Both the position numbers and the translations under genes were made by a program. From JBHICC01 sp046759385 (GTDB taxonomy: Bacteria; Pseudomonadota; Gammaproteobacteria; Acidiferrobacterales; SPGG2), in NCBI GenBank assembly GCA_046759385.1, contig JBHICC010000034.1, positions 1 to 30,402 of the forward strand: a stretch of 30,402 nucleotides of DNA, written 5' to 3'. Under the pieces are notes generated by a model that made no database searches, was not told the DNA's origin, and was given only the letters and a program-made list of their open reading frames with translations. Below are positions 7,481 through 15,541 of the stretch, piece by piece. How positions within the stretch are numbered: position 1 is the stretch's first letter; the number at the start of each line of letters is the position of its first letter.

Positions 7481-8698
7481 TTACTTCACACCAGCGGCAC
7501 GCAACTCCTCGATGAACCGTGGTTTCTTGCGCCAGGGATTCTTTGACGCGCCGGTCTTGACGCCCAAATCGAATAGCCGGTTCATCTCGATGGTGTTAAA
7601 CGTTCCCTTTTCTTGTTTGACGTAACTGCTGGGCACCTCGACGTAATTGAAATCCATCTTGTTTCTGCGCGCGATGCCGTAGAGGCGAATCAAGTCGCCA
7701 TGGCTTTGCGACTTGATGACCGTATTGAGCGTGCGCGGCGCGATCTCCTTGAGTCTCCGTTCGATCTGCTCCGGTACCGGTTCGGTTTGGCCGTTTCTAA
7801 TGATGTAGAGGCGGCTGCCGCCGGCTTTGATGCCGAGCTTTCGTCGGGCGCTTAACAAATCCATGGTCGCGCCAATGAAAAAGAGCTGCGTCACCGTGCC
7901 GCCATCGGTGTGCATCTCGTCATAGCGCACCCCATCGGCCTCGACCTCGAACATGACCGGGGGAAAGAAGACCGGGATCGACGCGGAGGCGAGCATGATC
8001 TTGTGAAACAGTGCGAGCGAATCGGGATGGCCAGTGGCGGCGATGGCGCCCATGTTCCAGATCATCAATTGCTGCGCATCCATGTGTGTCGAGCCGATGT
8101 ACAAGCGCCGGCCCCGTTTATGCTCGGCCGCCACCGCCTCGAGCACCTCCCAGGTCACGAATCGCGCGATCAGCTCCGCCAACGGGCGGCTATTCGCAAG
8201 CGCCTCTGCACTCAGACGCGTGCGTGCGATCTGCTTCTGGTCGATCGTGGTCCACAGTTCCTTCAGTAACGGATCGTAATCGGGGCCGAGGAACGCGAAC
8301 GGCGCGATGAGCGCCCCGGCACTGATGCCGGTGACGGCTTTGAATGTGGGACGGGTACCGGTCTTCGTCCAACCGTTGAGGAAGCCTGCGCCGAATGCGC
8401 CTCGTTGACCACCGCCCGACAAGATCAAAACGCTATATGCCACCGTCCCGTCGGGGTTCCGCCGAAACAGACCGGGCGGCTCGTCGCGCACCGATTGAAT
8501 AAGGTCCTGGGTAAACCGTGGTTCATCGGCGAAGGACCGCACCCCGGGCATGTCGGGTATCTCGGCCTGGCGTATCGATTCGATCGGTATCGGGTTTCTT
8601 GGTGGGGTCGAGCAGCCAGAAAGCGCAGTAACTGCTAGAAGTAACAGCGTGCTCGCGATGCAGTGTCGCTTGGTGATCCGGGAATGTGGTGGTCTCAT
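7481..8698 (-). CDS. Patatin-like phospholipase, lipoprotein
   Basis: This 405-residue protein starts at an ATG preceded by GGGGGAG. The N-terminus is a lipoprotein signal with lipobox LSGC, giving lipidated Cys29. The patatin fold is marked by the oxyanion-hole glycine motif GGGQRGAFG (95-103), nucleophile Ser126 in GISAG, and catalytic Asp265 in HTDGG. All dyad elements are present, so acyl-hydrolase activity on membrane lipids is expected. The lipid anchor places it in the periplasm or outer membrane, which differs from secreted or cytosolic patatins. The C-terminal third (RLYIIRNGQTEP through FNYVEVPSSY) is typical of envelope patatins. It is divergent from a second patatin gene with 219 bp between the start codons. 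Confidence 0.88.
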   Translation of the reverse strand: MRPPHSRITKRHCIASTLLLLAVTALSGCSTPPRNPIPIESIRQAEIPDMPGVRSFADEPRFTQDLIQSVRDEPPGLFRRNPDGTVAYSVLILSGGGQRGAFGAGFLNGWTKTGTRPTFKAVTGISAGALIAPFAFLGPDYDPLLKELWTTIDQKQIARTRLSAEALANSRPLAELIARFVTWEVLEAVAAEHKRGRRLYIGSTHMDAQQLMIWNMGAIAATGHPDSLALFHKIMLASASIPVFFPPVMFEVEADGVRYDEMHTDGGTVTQLFFIGATMDLLSARRKLGIKAGGSRLYIIRNGQTEPVPEQIERRLKEIAPRTLNTVIKSQSHGDLIRLYGIARRNKMDFNYVEVPSSYVKQEKGTFNTIEMNRLFDLGVKTGASKNPWRKKPRFIEELRAAGVK

Positions 8699-8917
8699 GT
8701 ACTCCCCCTTATTTCTATCGCGTGAGTTACCTGCGCATCCGACACAGCTTCATCAGATGCGCATCACATCCCAAGTGTACCGCTGCCGGATGTATACCAA
8801 CAGTACGCGCGGAACCTCTTTTTACAACGTCGCTAACATCCTGAGATCTCTTCAAAATGTTGAGTCTGGAGGTCCACCTGCTGCAATCACTTACATCAAC
8901 CGGTTCCATGGCAAAAT

Positions 8918-9736
8918 GTGCGTATGCGGCGCGCTAGAAAAACATTCGGCCTGGCGTTAGGTGGCGGTGGCGCCAAAGGGCTGTCGCATCTGGCGTTCAT
9001 CAAAGCGCTCGATGACATGAAGCTTCGGCCGAGTGTCATCGCCGGCACCAGCATCGGCGCCATCATCGGCAGCTTCTACGCGGCCGGGATGTCGGGCACC
9101 GAAATCGAAGCCATGCTCAAGGACAACTTGAACGAAATCAGCCGAATGATGGACGTAAGCCTGTTCCGACGCTCGGCGATCAAACGTGGCAAGGCGGCGG
9201 AAGAACTTTTCTATCGCCACATACCGGTGGCGCGATTCGAAGATCTGCAGATTCCACTCAAGGTGGTGGCGACCGATTTTTGGGAGCGCCGACAAGTGAT
9301 CTTCAGTTCGGGCGAGATTGCCCCAGCGGTGCGCGCGAGCATGGCGCTGGCTGGGGTGTTCGAGCCGGTGAAGATGGATAACGTTGTGCTAGTAGATGGG
9401 GGTGGCGTCAATCCGCTGCCATACGACATCATTCAGAAAGAATGTGACATCACTGTTGCGATCGATGTATCGGGCCAGAGGATGCCGCCTGTGCAGGGCG
9501 CTGTACCGAACGTGCTGGAAAACCTGCTCACGACCTATACGATCATGCAATCCTCGATCGTCAAGACCAAGCTTCTTTATGCGCCGCCCGATATCTACGT
9601 TAAACCCGCACTAACCAATATCCGCGCGTTGGAGTTCCATCGCTACGACGAGATCATGGGGGGTGTGGACGAGGATGTCGCGGCCTTCAAGCAAGAGCTC
9701 GAAAGCGAGCTCAAGCAGCGTTGGTGGTTTCTCTAA
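8918..9736 (+). CDS. Patatin-like phospholipase, cytosolic type (RssA-like)
   Basis: This protein of about 270 residues has GGGGAKGLSH (15-24), nucleophile Ser45 in GTSIG, and Asp160 in LVDGGGVNPLP. These are the full patatin dyad and oxyanion motifs. There is no signal peptide, so it should be cytosolic or peripheral to the inner membrane. The short length and layout resemble the RssA/YchK group of bacterial patatins, whose substrates are poorly defined. The start is uncertain: a GTG at 8918 or an ATG at 8924, neither with a strong ribosome binding site. It is convergent with the PhyH gene, the two stops lying 15 bp apart. Confidence 0.85.
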   Translation: MRMRRARKTFGLALGGGGAKGLSHLAFIKALDDMKLRPSVIAGTSIGAIIGSFYAAGMSGTEIEAMLKDNLNEISRMMDVSLFRRSAIKRGKAAEELFYRHIPVARFEDLQIPLKVVATDFWERRQVIFSSGEIAPAVRASMALAGVFEPVKMDNVVLVDGGGVNPLPYDIIQKECDITVAIDVSGQRMPPVQGAVPNVLENLLTTYTIMQSSIVKTKLLYAPPDIYVKPALTNIRALEFHRYDEIMGGVDEDVAAFKQELESELKQRWWFL

Positions 9737-9751
9737 GCAAGGCCAACGCGA

Positions 9752-10540
9752 TCAGACCTTGTATTCATACGTCTTACCTTGTTCGCGCTCGCAGTCGGGC
9801 GGGTAGTTCTGGCGCTTGTCGATGTAGTACTGAACGCGATGATCGCCTTCCGACAAGCGGTTATAGGTAATGTATAAGATGCGGCGAGGCTCGCGGCTGC
9901 GATTTGGCCCCGAGCGATGCGGCGCAAAAGAATCGAAGAACACCGCGTCCCCGGGCATGGCATCGACTGCGATAAACTCCATCCCCGCCGTGTCCGCGTC
10001 CGTTAGCGGCTCCCACTTGTGCCCGAGCAACCCGCGTTTGTGTTCGCCGGCGACAAGCTCGAGACTGCCGTTGGTCGCGGTGGTACGGTCAATGGCTACC
10101 ATCGCGGTGATGTGCAAAGAAGCGTAGCTATCCCAGCCGGCTTGGACGTCTTGGTGCGCTTTAAACCCGTCGGCACCGGGCAGCTTGAAGTTAATCTTGT
10201 CCTTGAACAACGTTGCGGGCTCGGAAAAAAGCTCGGACACCGTTCCCAGCATCTTCTCTCCGGTAACCAACGCCGCGAAACCTTCGTGATAGGGTACGAA
10301 GTTCTCGACCCGAGACAGCAAGCGCTTACCCGGTTCGGTTAGGCTCTGCTCAAAATACATCATGTACTTGCCGGGCACCTCTGGATAGCCGGCAAGCTCT
10401 TCAGTCCAGTCGCGGATCTGCGTGACCTCCACATCGGAGAACAGCGCCCTCAAGACGAGGTAACCGTCCCGCTCGAAGCTTTTAAGTTGTGCATCCGTAA
10501 GAATACGAGGACGCGTGTCGGAAAGCGTTTGTCCCTGCAT
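9752..10540 (-). CDS. PhyH-family Fe(II)/2-oxoglutarate dioxygenase, PhnY-like
   Basis: This 262-residue phytanoyl-CoA dioxygenase-family enzyme carries the iron-binding facial triad: His129 and Asp131 in AHQDV, and distal His208 in APHRSG. Arg214 or Arg219 is suited to hold the 2-oxoglutarate carboxylate. The stretch RVENFVPYHEGF, then LFSEPATLFKDKINFKLPG before the HxD, resembles as I remember them the 2-aminoethylphosphonate hydroxylase PhnY and its relatives. The start at 10540 is clear, with AAAGGAGCAAC upstream. It lies 60 bp downstream of the YidC-like gene on the same strand and may be the last gene of that cluster. Substrate assignment is tentative. The PhyH family also includes enzymes acting on ectoine, lipids and amino acids. 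Confidence 0.75.
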   Translation of the reverse strand: MQGQTLSDTRPRILTDAQLKSFERDGYLVLRALFSDVEVTQIRDWTEELAGYPEVPGKYMMYFEQSLTEPGKRLLSRVENFVPYHEGFAALVTGEKMLGTVSELFSEPATLFKDKINFKLPGADGFKAHQDVQAGWDSYASLHITAMVAIDRTTATNGSLELVAGEHKRGLLGHKWEPLTDADTAGMEFIAVDAMPGDAVFFDSFAPHRSGPNRSREPRRILYITYNRLSEGDHRVQYYIDKRQNYPPDCEREQGKTYEYKV

Positions 10541-10600
10541 TGTTGCTCCTTTATCTCAAAGCTGGCGGATTATAACGAAAATCCATCTCACGGTCAGAAG

Positions 10601-12154
10601 CTATGCGGCTTGGCTTCGTCTCAATCTAATCTGTCGGAAGGTCTGATCCTTGATGAACTGAATCAGGTTGGTGCACGTCCAGTAAAACACCATGCCGGCG
10701 GGAAACGTGTAGAATAATACGAAAAACACGAACGCGACAATGTAGAGATTAAGCCGCTGTCTTCGTTGCAACTCGGCTGACAGGGTCGGCGCGTCGTATA
10801 ACCAAGACGCGAGTAAGGTCACAGTGGTCATTATGAACGGCAGCAGATTCAAGTACCCGCCGAAGAAGGGTATTTGAAAAGGCAGTCTCGCCAGGTGATC
10901 GGGTTTCGATAGGTCGTCAACCCAGGCCAGCGAGACGCCGCTCAAGCCGAAGTTCTCGTTCAGCATATAGAACGCCGCAATGAAAATGGGTATCTGAATA
11001 AGAAAGCCAAACAGGCTTTTCAAAGCATAAAGCGGGTGCACATGCTCTTGCTTATATAGCTCGACAATCCGCTCCGTCTGCTCGGCGCCCTTGTGGCTTG
11101 CCTTGATCTCTTTTATTTGCGGCTGCAACCGCGATTGGGTTTCATTGACCTGTTGCTGCCATCGATCAGCGATCTTTGTGAGTGGCCACATCAGGATTTT
11201 TACAGCGACGGCCAGCAAGGCGATGGCAACACCATAGTTACCGACCAGCGAGTACAACGCCGTCAACAAAAACAGTAGCCCCAAGCTAATCGCCCGCATC
11301 CAGACCCACAAGCCGGAAAACAAAAGCTTGGTTAAGTCCATCGCGTGAGACTGCAATGCATCGTACTCGATCGGACCTCCGTAAAACTCGTAGCTGAGTG
11401 CATCGGCTCCTGATGGCGTTGTGATCGCAAGTGCTAACGCACCCGGCTTCCTCTTTTGTAAACGCGCCTGCGCGGGTGCGTTCTGACGAACGAGCAGTGC
11501 CCAGAAGCGGTTGCGGACACCGACCCAGCGATTGGCATCGATATCTGCGGTCGCAGAATCGTCCTCATCGATCTCTAGTGGTAGAACGTCGTTATCTTTG
11601 AAATAGACGGCGCGTACGCGTTCATAGGCACCGGCAAATCCGGCTGCCGGCGGCGGCATAAACGCTTTGCCATTATTAAGGTGTAACGCGAGCCGATTGC
11701 GCGCGAGGAACTGCTCAGCGCCCTGGCCACGCACGTGGATTGAAAGACTCATCGAGTAGCCCTGTTTCGATATCTTGTAGACCTTCTCAAGCCGAACATC
11801 GGGCAGTAGAGGCTCCGATGTGAAGCGCAAGATATGATGGCTATCAGTCTGTCGTTGTTCACTTTTATAACGCAGTTGCGCCAGACGCGCGTTCAACACG
11901 GTGTCGTTCTCGGCCACGAGTCGCGCCTGTGCCGGATCCTTGAGATCGTTAAAAACAGTTGTCTTCGCGTTCCCGTCCGCGCACCGGGAATGACACGCTT
12001 GCCAACGCACGAGATCTGCGCCCACTGTTGAAAATGTCAGTCGCAGTTGATCCGCGACGACGTTGATGGTCGTTTCTCCGGCGAGCGTGGCTCGAGACAA
12101 CACGGCACAGGCAAGCGCGACTGCGATGACAAGCAGCCGATAGCGAAGGATCAT
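10601..12154 (-). CDS. YidC/Oxa1-family membrane protein insertase paralogue
   Basis: I place the start at ATG 12154, giving 517 residues and a proper N-terminal signal-anchor (MILRYRLLVIAVALACAVLS). A longer in-frame start at 12289 would run back into the upstream gene. A periplasmic beta-sandwich domain of roughly 250 residues follows, then a five-helix core: VWMRAISLGLLFLLTAL, GVAIALLAVAVKILMWPLTK, the FGFLIQIPIFIAAFYML helix and two C-terminal helices ending FPAGMVFYWTCTNLIQ. The PLT, IQIPIF and FPAGMVFY landmarks are standard YidC. The conserved groove arginine of E. coli YidC (Arg366) is Lys319 here. The gene is not in the usual rpmH-rnpA-yidC setting, so it is probably a specialised second copy. 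Confidence 0.87.
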   Translation of the reverse strand: MILRYRLLVIAVALACAVLSRATLAGETTINVVADQLRLTFSTVGADLVRWQACHSRCADGNAKTTVFNDLKDPAQARLVAENDTVLNARLAQLRYKSEQRQTDSHHILRFTSEPLLPDVRLEKVYKISKQGYSMSLSIHVRGQGAEQFLARNRLALHLNNGKAFMPPPAAGFAGAYERVRAVYFKDNDVLPLEIDEDDSATADIDANRWVGVRNRFWALLVRQNAPAQARLQKRKPGALALAITTPSGADALSYEFYGGPIEYDALQSHAMDLTKLLFSGLWVWMRAISLGLLFLLTALYSLVGNYGVAIALLAVAVKILMWPLTKIADRWQQQVNETQSRLQPQIKEIKASHKGAEQTERIVELYKQEHVHPLYALKSLFGFLIQIPIFIAAFYMLNENFGLSGVSLAWVDDLSKPDHLARLPFQIPFFGGYLNLLPFIMTTVTLLASWLYDAPTLSAELQRRQRLNLYIVAFVFFVLFYTFPAGMVFYWTCTNLIQFIKDQTFRQIRLRRSQAA

Positions 12155-12188
12155 CGTGTCGTTGTAGCAGGTCCGCATGCGCAGGCCG

Positions 12189-14015
12189 TTAGCGATAAAA
12201 CCGGCCCATTTCCTTGATGGCGGCGGTGACCATCGCCCGGTTGATTTGCGGTTGCTTGAGGAGCGCGTAGTTCTGATCACGGATCTCAAAGTAGCCGCCA
12301 GGATAGGTTATCGTTATCTGCTCGGGCTCGATGACCGCGAAATTGTGGTAACTGCCAGCAATGAGCCAGTCCCATTGTTTGCCTGCAAACAGACCGTACC
12401 CGCTGCTGTAGTCCGATACAGCATTACGGCAACCGAAGAGCCCAGTAAGCAGTGTCGGAACGACGTCGTTATGTGACGTTCGGCGGGTGACCTTGGCCGC
12501 AGGGCGGCCCGGCCAGTAAACCACCATCGGCGTTCGCATTTGATATTGACTGTAGCTCGAACCATGTCGTGCATAGCCGAGCCCGACTTCGTCGAACTCT
12601 TCGCCGTGATCGGCAGAAATGATAACAACGGTGTTGTCCATTAACTGCCGTTCGACGAGATCCTGAAGCACCCCGCCGATCAGGGAGTCCACAAAATGCA
12701 CGGCGGTCTTGTAGCGGGCGAGGCGCTGCTGTTGCGCGCTCGCCCCTGCCACAGCGGCAAACAGCGGCTGATAATCGGACGGAAAGTCCGGCATGGTCGT
12801 CGCATCGTAGAACAGGAAGCCGAAGAACGGCCGCGTTGAATCCCTTTGCGCGAGCCATTCACGCCACTCGCGGGTGATTATCTGATCTCTTTCGTAGGCG
12901 CGATCCGTCGATGAACGCGTTTCCGTTCTGAGGTTTGGCACGTTAGCAAAAGCGGTACGGTCGAGGCTGACAGGCCGATACAACACTGCGCTTCCGAATA
13001 TGCCAAGCTGGTAGTCGTGTTCCTGAAACTTTTCCATTAGCACGGGCGTGCGTTGCAGGCTTTCGAAGTTGCCCCAGTATGTGCTCGGAAGGCCATAGAA
13101 CAGTGAGAACAGGCCCATTTTCGACGAGTTGCCACCGCTGTAGTGCGTGTCAAAGACCGTTGCTCGCTCGGCGAAGCGAGCGATGTTAGGCGTCGTCTCT
13201 GTGGTAATCATGTCCCAGCGAAGCGCATCGGCGATGATCATAAGCACGTTCATCTCCGGTTTGCCTTTGCAATCGAGCGGTGACAGTGGGTAATTCAATA
13301 TCTGTCCGCGATGGGTGTCGAGCTGATCGACGAGCCGGCGCTCGCGCGCCTGCTTCAGATCGACCCATCCATGGCGGCTTAGAAATGACTTAGCGGTAGG
13401 GGTCGGAAACAGCGGCAGGTAATGCGTGAAACTCGTAATCGGTACGTAGTACTTGGCGTCTGCCCAAATGTGCAAGAATTGCGCAGAGACAAAGAAGAGC
13501 ACAAGTGGGATTGCCACATATATGCCCAATCTGCGGCGAGCCGGCTTTCCAAATAGTTGCCAGGTCCATTTGGCGAGTAAGGTCTCGAAAATCAGAATAG
13601 TGACAAAGTAGAGAATGCCGAAACCCCAGGTTTTCCAGCCGAGTATGGTGATTGTCAGTGTGTTCAAGTGAAAGCGGTTCTCGGCGAATACCAATGTGTC
13701 TAATAGCAGCAGGGTGATCCCGCAGGACGCAGTGACGACCGCAATCGCCGTGATCAGGCCGCGTTTTGGAATCAACAACGCGAGCGGGAGCAGTATCAAC
13801 AGAAACGGCAGGTAAGCAAGAAACGCGAAGTGCCCCAGATACGCGATTAGACTATACAGTCGCGCAAGGCCCTCATCTGGAAGCGGATAGTGGCCAAGGT
13901 AACGTAGGCCGATGAGCGCCATGATTAGGCCGTTGATGATCGCGAACCAACTGGCCCAGCGGAGCAGGCCTCGTCTCGTTATTGCGGCTCCCTCAGCGAA
14001 GTCGTCGCTTGACAT
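12189..14015 (-). CDS. YejM/PbgA-like inner-membrane protein of alkaline phosphatase superfamily
   Basis: This 608-residue protein has about five N-terminal membrane helices (residues 20-190, the DUF3413-type domain of YejM). A periplasmic sulfatase/phosphatase-like domain follows. It begins NVLMIIADALRWDM (Asp263 as metal ligand) and continues TTPNIARFAERATVFDTHYSGGNSSKMG and IISADHGEEFDE (Asp469, His470), with a later His484. The match to YejM across both domains is strong. E. coli YejM is a non-catalytic cardiolipin-binding regulator of LpxC turnover. Relatives of this superfamily transfer phosphoglycerol or phosphoethanolamine. Here the gene starts 2 bp after the CDP-glycerol transferase-like gene, favouring an envelope-modification role. 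Whether the active-site nucleophile is intact (Ser297 or Ser298 versus Thr) is unclear. Confidence 0.85.
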   Translation of the reverse strand: MSSDDFAEGAAITRRGLLRWASWFAIINGLIMALIGLRYLGHYPLPDEGLARLYSLIAYLGHFAFLAYLPFLLILLPLALLIPKRGLITAIAVVTASCGITLLLLDTLVFAENRFHLNTLTITILGWKTWGFGILYFVTILIFETLLAKWTWQLFGKPARRRLGIYVAIPLVLFFVSAQFLHIWADAKYYVPITSFTHYLPLFPTPTAKSFLSRHGWVDLKQARERRLVDQLDTHRGQILNYPLSPLDCKGKPEMNVLMIIADALRWDMITTETTPNIARFAERATVFDTHYSGGNSSKMGLFSLFYGLPSTYWGNFESLQRTPVLMEKFQEHDYQLGIFGSAVLYRPVSLDRTAFANVPNLRTETRSSTDRAYERDQIITREWREWLAQRDSTRPFFGFLFYDATTMPDFPSDYQPLFAAVAGASAQQQRLARYKTAVHFVDSLIGGVLQDLVERQLMDNTVVIISADHGEEFDEVGLGYARHGSSYSQYQMRTPMVVYWPGRPAAKVTRRTSHNDVVPTLLTGLFGCRNAVSDYSSGYGLFAGKQWDWLIAGSYHNFAVIEPEQITITYPGGYFEIRDQNYALLKQPQINRAMVTAAIKEMGRFYR

Positions 14016-14017
14016 GG

Positions 14018-15184
14018 CTAAGACGATCGCTCGCGTCTTTCGTGCGCTTTCTCATCGGCGATGCGCGCGATTTCCTTAGCGGCGGCTTCGGCACTGTGCC
14101 CCAAGTTGAAGACTAATTTACCGCGAAGCGCTTCGATCTTTTCCCTGAACTGGTCGGGTGCCTTTAATAAGGCCTCGATGTGACGCGGTGCCTCGGCAAG
14201 GCGGTCCGGGTTCAGGACGGTACCGACATCATCACGGATAAACTCTTCGATCGGCGCGATGCCCAGTTTCCGATAGTTCGGATTGCGAATGCGTCGCGGC
14301 ACGTCGATGAAGAGCACGGGTTTTTCTAGGGCGAGTGCATACTCGACTGCCATTGCTGACCAGTCGCAAATCAAGAGATCCGAGCCGAACAACGAGTCGG
14401 TTTCACCCATCAGTTCCATATACTCGAACAGTGGCTCGCCTTGGAATCGATTCACGAGATGATCCACGACGTGCGGCGTCAGCCTACGCGTGTGATAGTG
14501 AGGTCGCATGATAACCCGATAGCCAGCGCTTAGCAGTACAGCGATGAGTTCGTCGCCACAGGAGTTGAGGATAGACTGATCGCCCCAGGTCGGCGCGAGC
14601 AGCACGGTTACCGGATCATCCGGGTTTGTTGCCGGTGTGCGTCGCAGTCGCTCCGCCATCAGCTCTTCAAGGCGATGATAGCCGTGCTCAAACAGGTGTT
14701 TTGCTTTCAGTTTATTGAGTTCCTCGCGTCGGCGAATCTCGCATAGCTGGTGCGGACCCACACAGAAGATAGCATCGTAGTGATCGTAAGAGTTTTCGAA
14801 ATCCACCATGTGGGTGCTGCCCATGCCATGAAACATATAGATGTAATATACGGAATGGATCGAGCGTTTCAGCTCAAGGTTGTTTAGATCCAGCATGGTT
14901 AGCACCATTACATCGGCTTCGAGCATCTGGAAAAACCAGGTTCGCATTGTGCCCTCTTCGATGCAGAAGGGAAGCAACCTCGCATTGTCTTGACTGAGTC
15001 CGTAGTCATCGACGTCGGAGGTTACGTAACAGACTGTGCGTGACAGCGCGCTAGTCAGATAGTTGATAATGGGCGAGAGGTGATGCCAGTCCTGTTTGCT
15101 TTCAGAGTAGAAAACGATATTGCGTTGGTCTGCATTCAACCGCCTGAAACGGCGGTGGCTGGCCCAGTTACGGATAAGACGCAT
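14018..15184 (-). CDS. CDP-glycerol:poly(glycerophosphate) glycerophosphotransferase-like protein
   Basis: This protein of about 388 residues belongs to the TagB/TagF glycerophosphotransferase family (PF04464 type). Visible landmarks are the VYYIYMFHGMGSTHMV segment with candidate catalytic His119, VTVLLAPTWGDQSIL, VIMRPHYHTRR, and the C-terminal SDLLICDWSAMAVEYALALEKPVLFID nucleotide-binding block. In Gram-positives such enzymes build or prime teichoic acids from CDP-glycerol. In Gram-negatives they add glycerol phosphate to capsules or O-antigens. I use the ATG at 15184 rather than a TTG at 15190. No membrane helix is seen, so it should act at the cytoplasmic face. The neighbouring cytidylyltransferase could supply its CDP-activated substrate. 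Confidence 0.85.
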   Translation of the reverse strand: MRLIRNWASHRRFRRLNADQRNIVFYSESKQDWHHLSPIINYLTSALSRTVCYVTSDVDDYGLSQDNARLLPFCIEEGTMRTWFFQMLEADVMVLTMLDLNNLELKRSIHSVYYIYMFHGMGSTHMVDFENSYDHYDAIFCVGPHQLCEIRRREELNKLKAKHLFEHGYHRLEELMAERLRRTPATNPDDPVTVLLAPTWGDQSILNSCGDELIAVLLSAGYRVIMRPHYHTRRLTPHVVDHLVNRFQGEPLFEYMELMGETDSLFGSDLLICDWSAMAVEYALALEKPVLFIDVPRRIRNPNYRKLGIAPIEEFIRDDVGTVLNPDRLAEAPRHIEALLKAPDQFREKIEALRGKLVFNLGHSAEAAAKEIARIADEKAHERRERSS

Positions 15185-15291
15185 TACCAAACGAGTGCGC
15201 CTTCAGACGTCCGCGGAAGGTTGGATGCGGTGTGGTTAGTTGGAAAGGTCGTGCGCGCCCAGCTGAACAATTCTGTCGGTGTCGTACTCGA

Positions 15292-15540
15292 TCACTGTTC
15301 GCTATCAGTCTGTATGCCTTGCGCCGGACGCTCGGTAGGTTGCTTTCGATTCCCTCTGAAGAAAGACATCAACCTGTGCCAGTAAGTCTTGACGGCGAGA
15401 ACGATCGACGCGAATAGACCGATGATAGCCGAGATAATCATACTACTGGTACTGGGATCCAGATACGCGAACGCTGAAGGGGAGAAAGACAGCGAGCTGA
15501 CGAGAATAAATAAGCAAAAACGTTTAGTTTGCGTTGTCAT
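15292..15540 (-). CDS. Small exported membrane protein, YLDP motif
   Basis: This 82-residue protein starts at ATG 15540, 1 bp past the stop of the cytidylyltransferase gene. It has a signal peptide (FCLFILVSSLSFSPSAFA), then YLDPSTSS, one membrane helix (MIISAIIGLFASIVLAVKTYW) and a basic cytoplasmic-type tail. Small proteins with a YLDPGTGS-like start after the signal are, from my memory, often found beside sulfatase and glycan genes, and their function is not known. Signal plus helix predicts a short periplasmic N-terminus after cleavage. Position in the operon suggests it is an accessory subunit. It could be a client of the YidC-like insertase encoded nearby, which is speculation. Confidence 0.7.
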   Translation of the reverse strand: MTTQTKRFCLFILVSSLSFSPSAFAYLDPSTSSMIISAIIGLFASIVLAVKTYWHRLMSFFRGNRKQPTERPAQGIQTDSEQ

Positions 15541-15541
15541 A

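Noticed and set aside
8908..8937. Short overlapping reading frame (MAKCAYAAR) before the second patatin
   Set aside because: It is nine codons with no ribosome binding site. It could be a leader peptide, but nothing supports translation.
12155..12289. Upstream in-frame extension of the YidC-like gene (start at 12289)
   Set aside because: The added 45 residues are Ser/Arg-rich, overlap the 3' end of the upstream gene, and push the signal-anchor inside the protein. ATG 12154 gives a normal YidC start.
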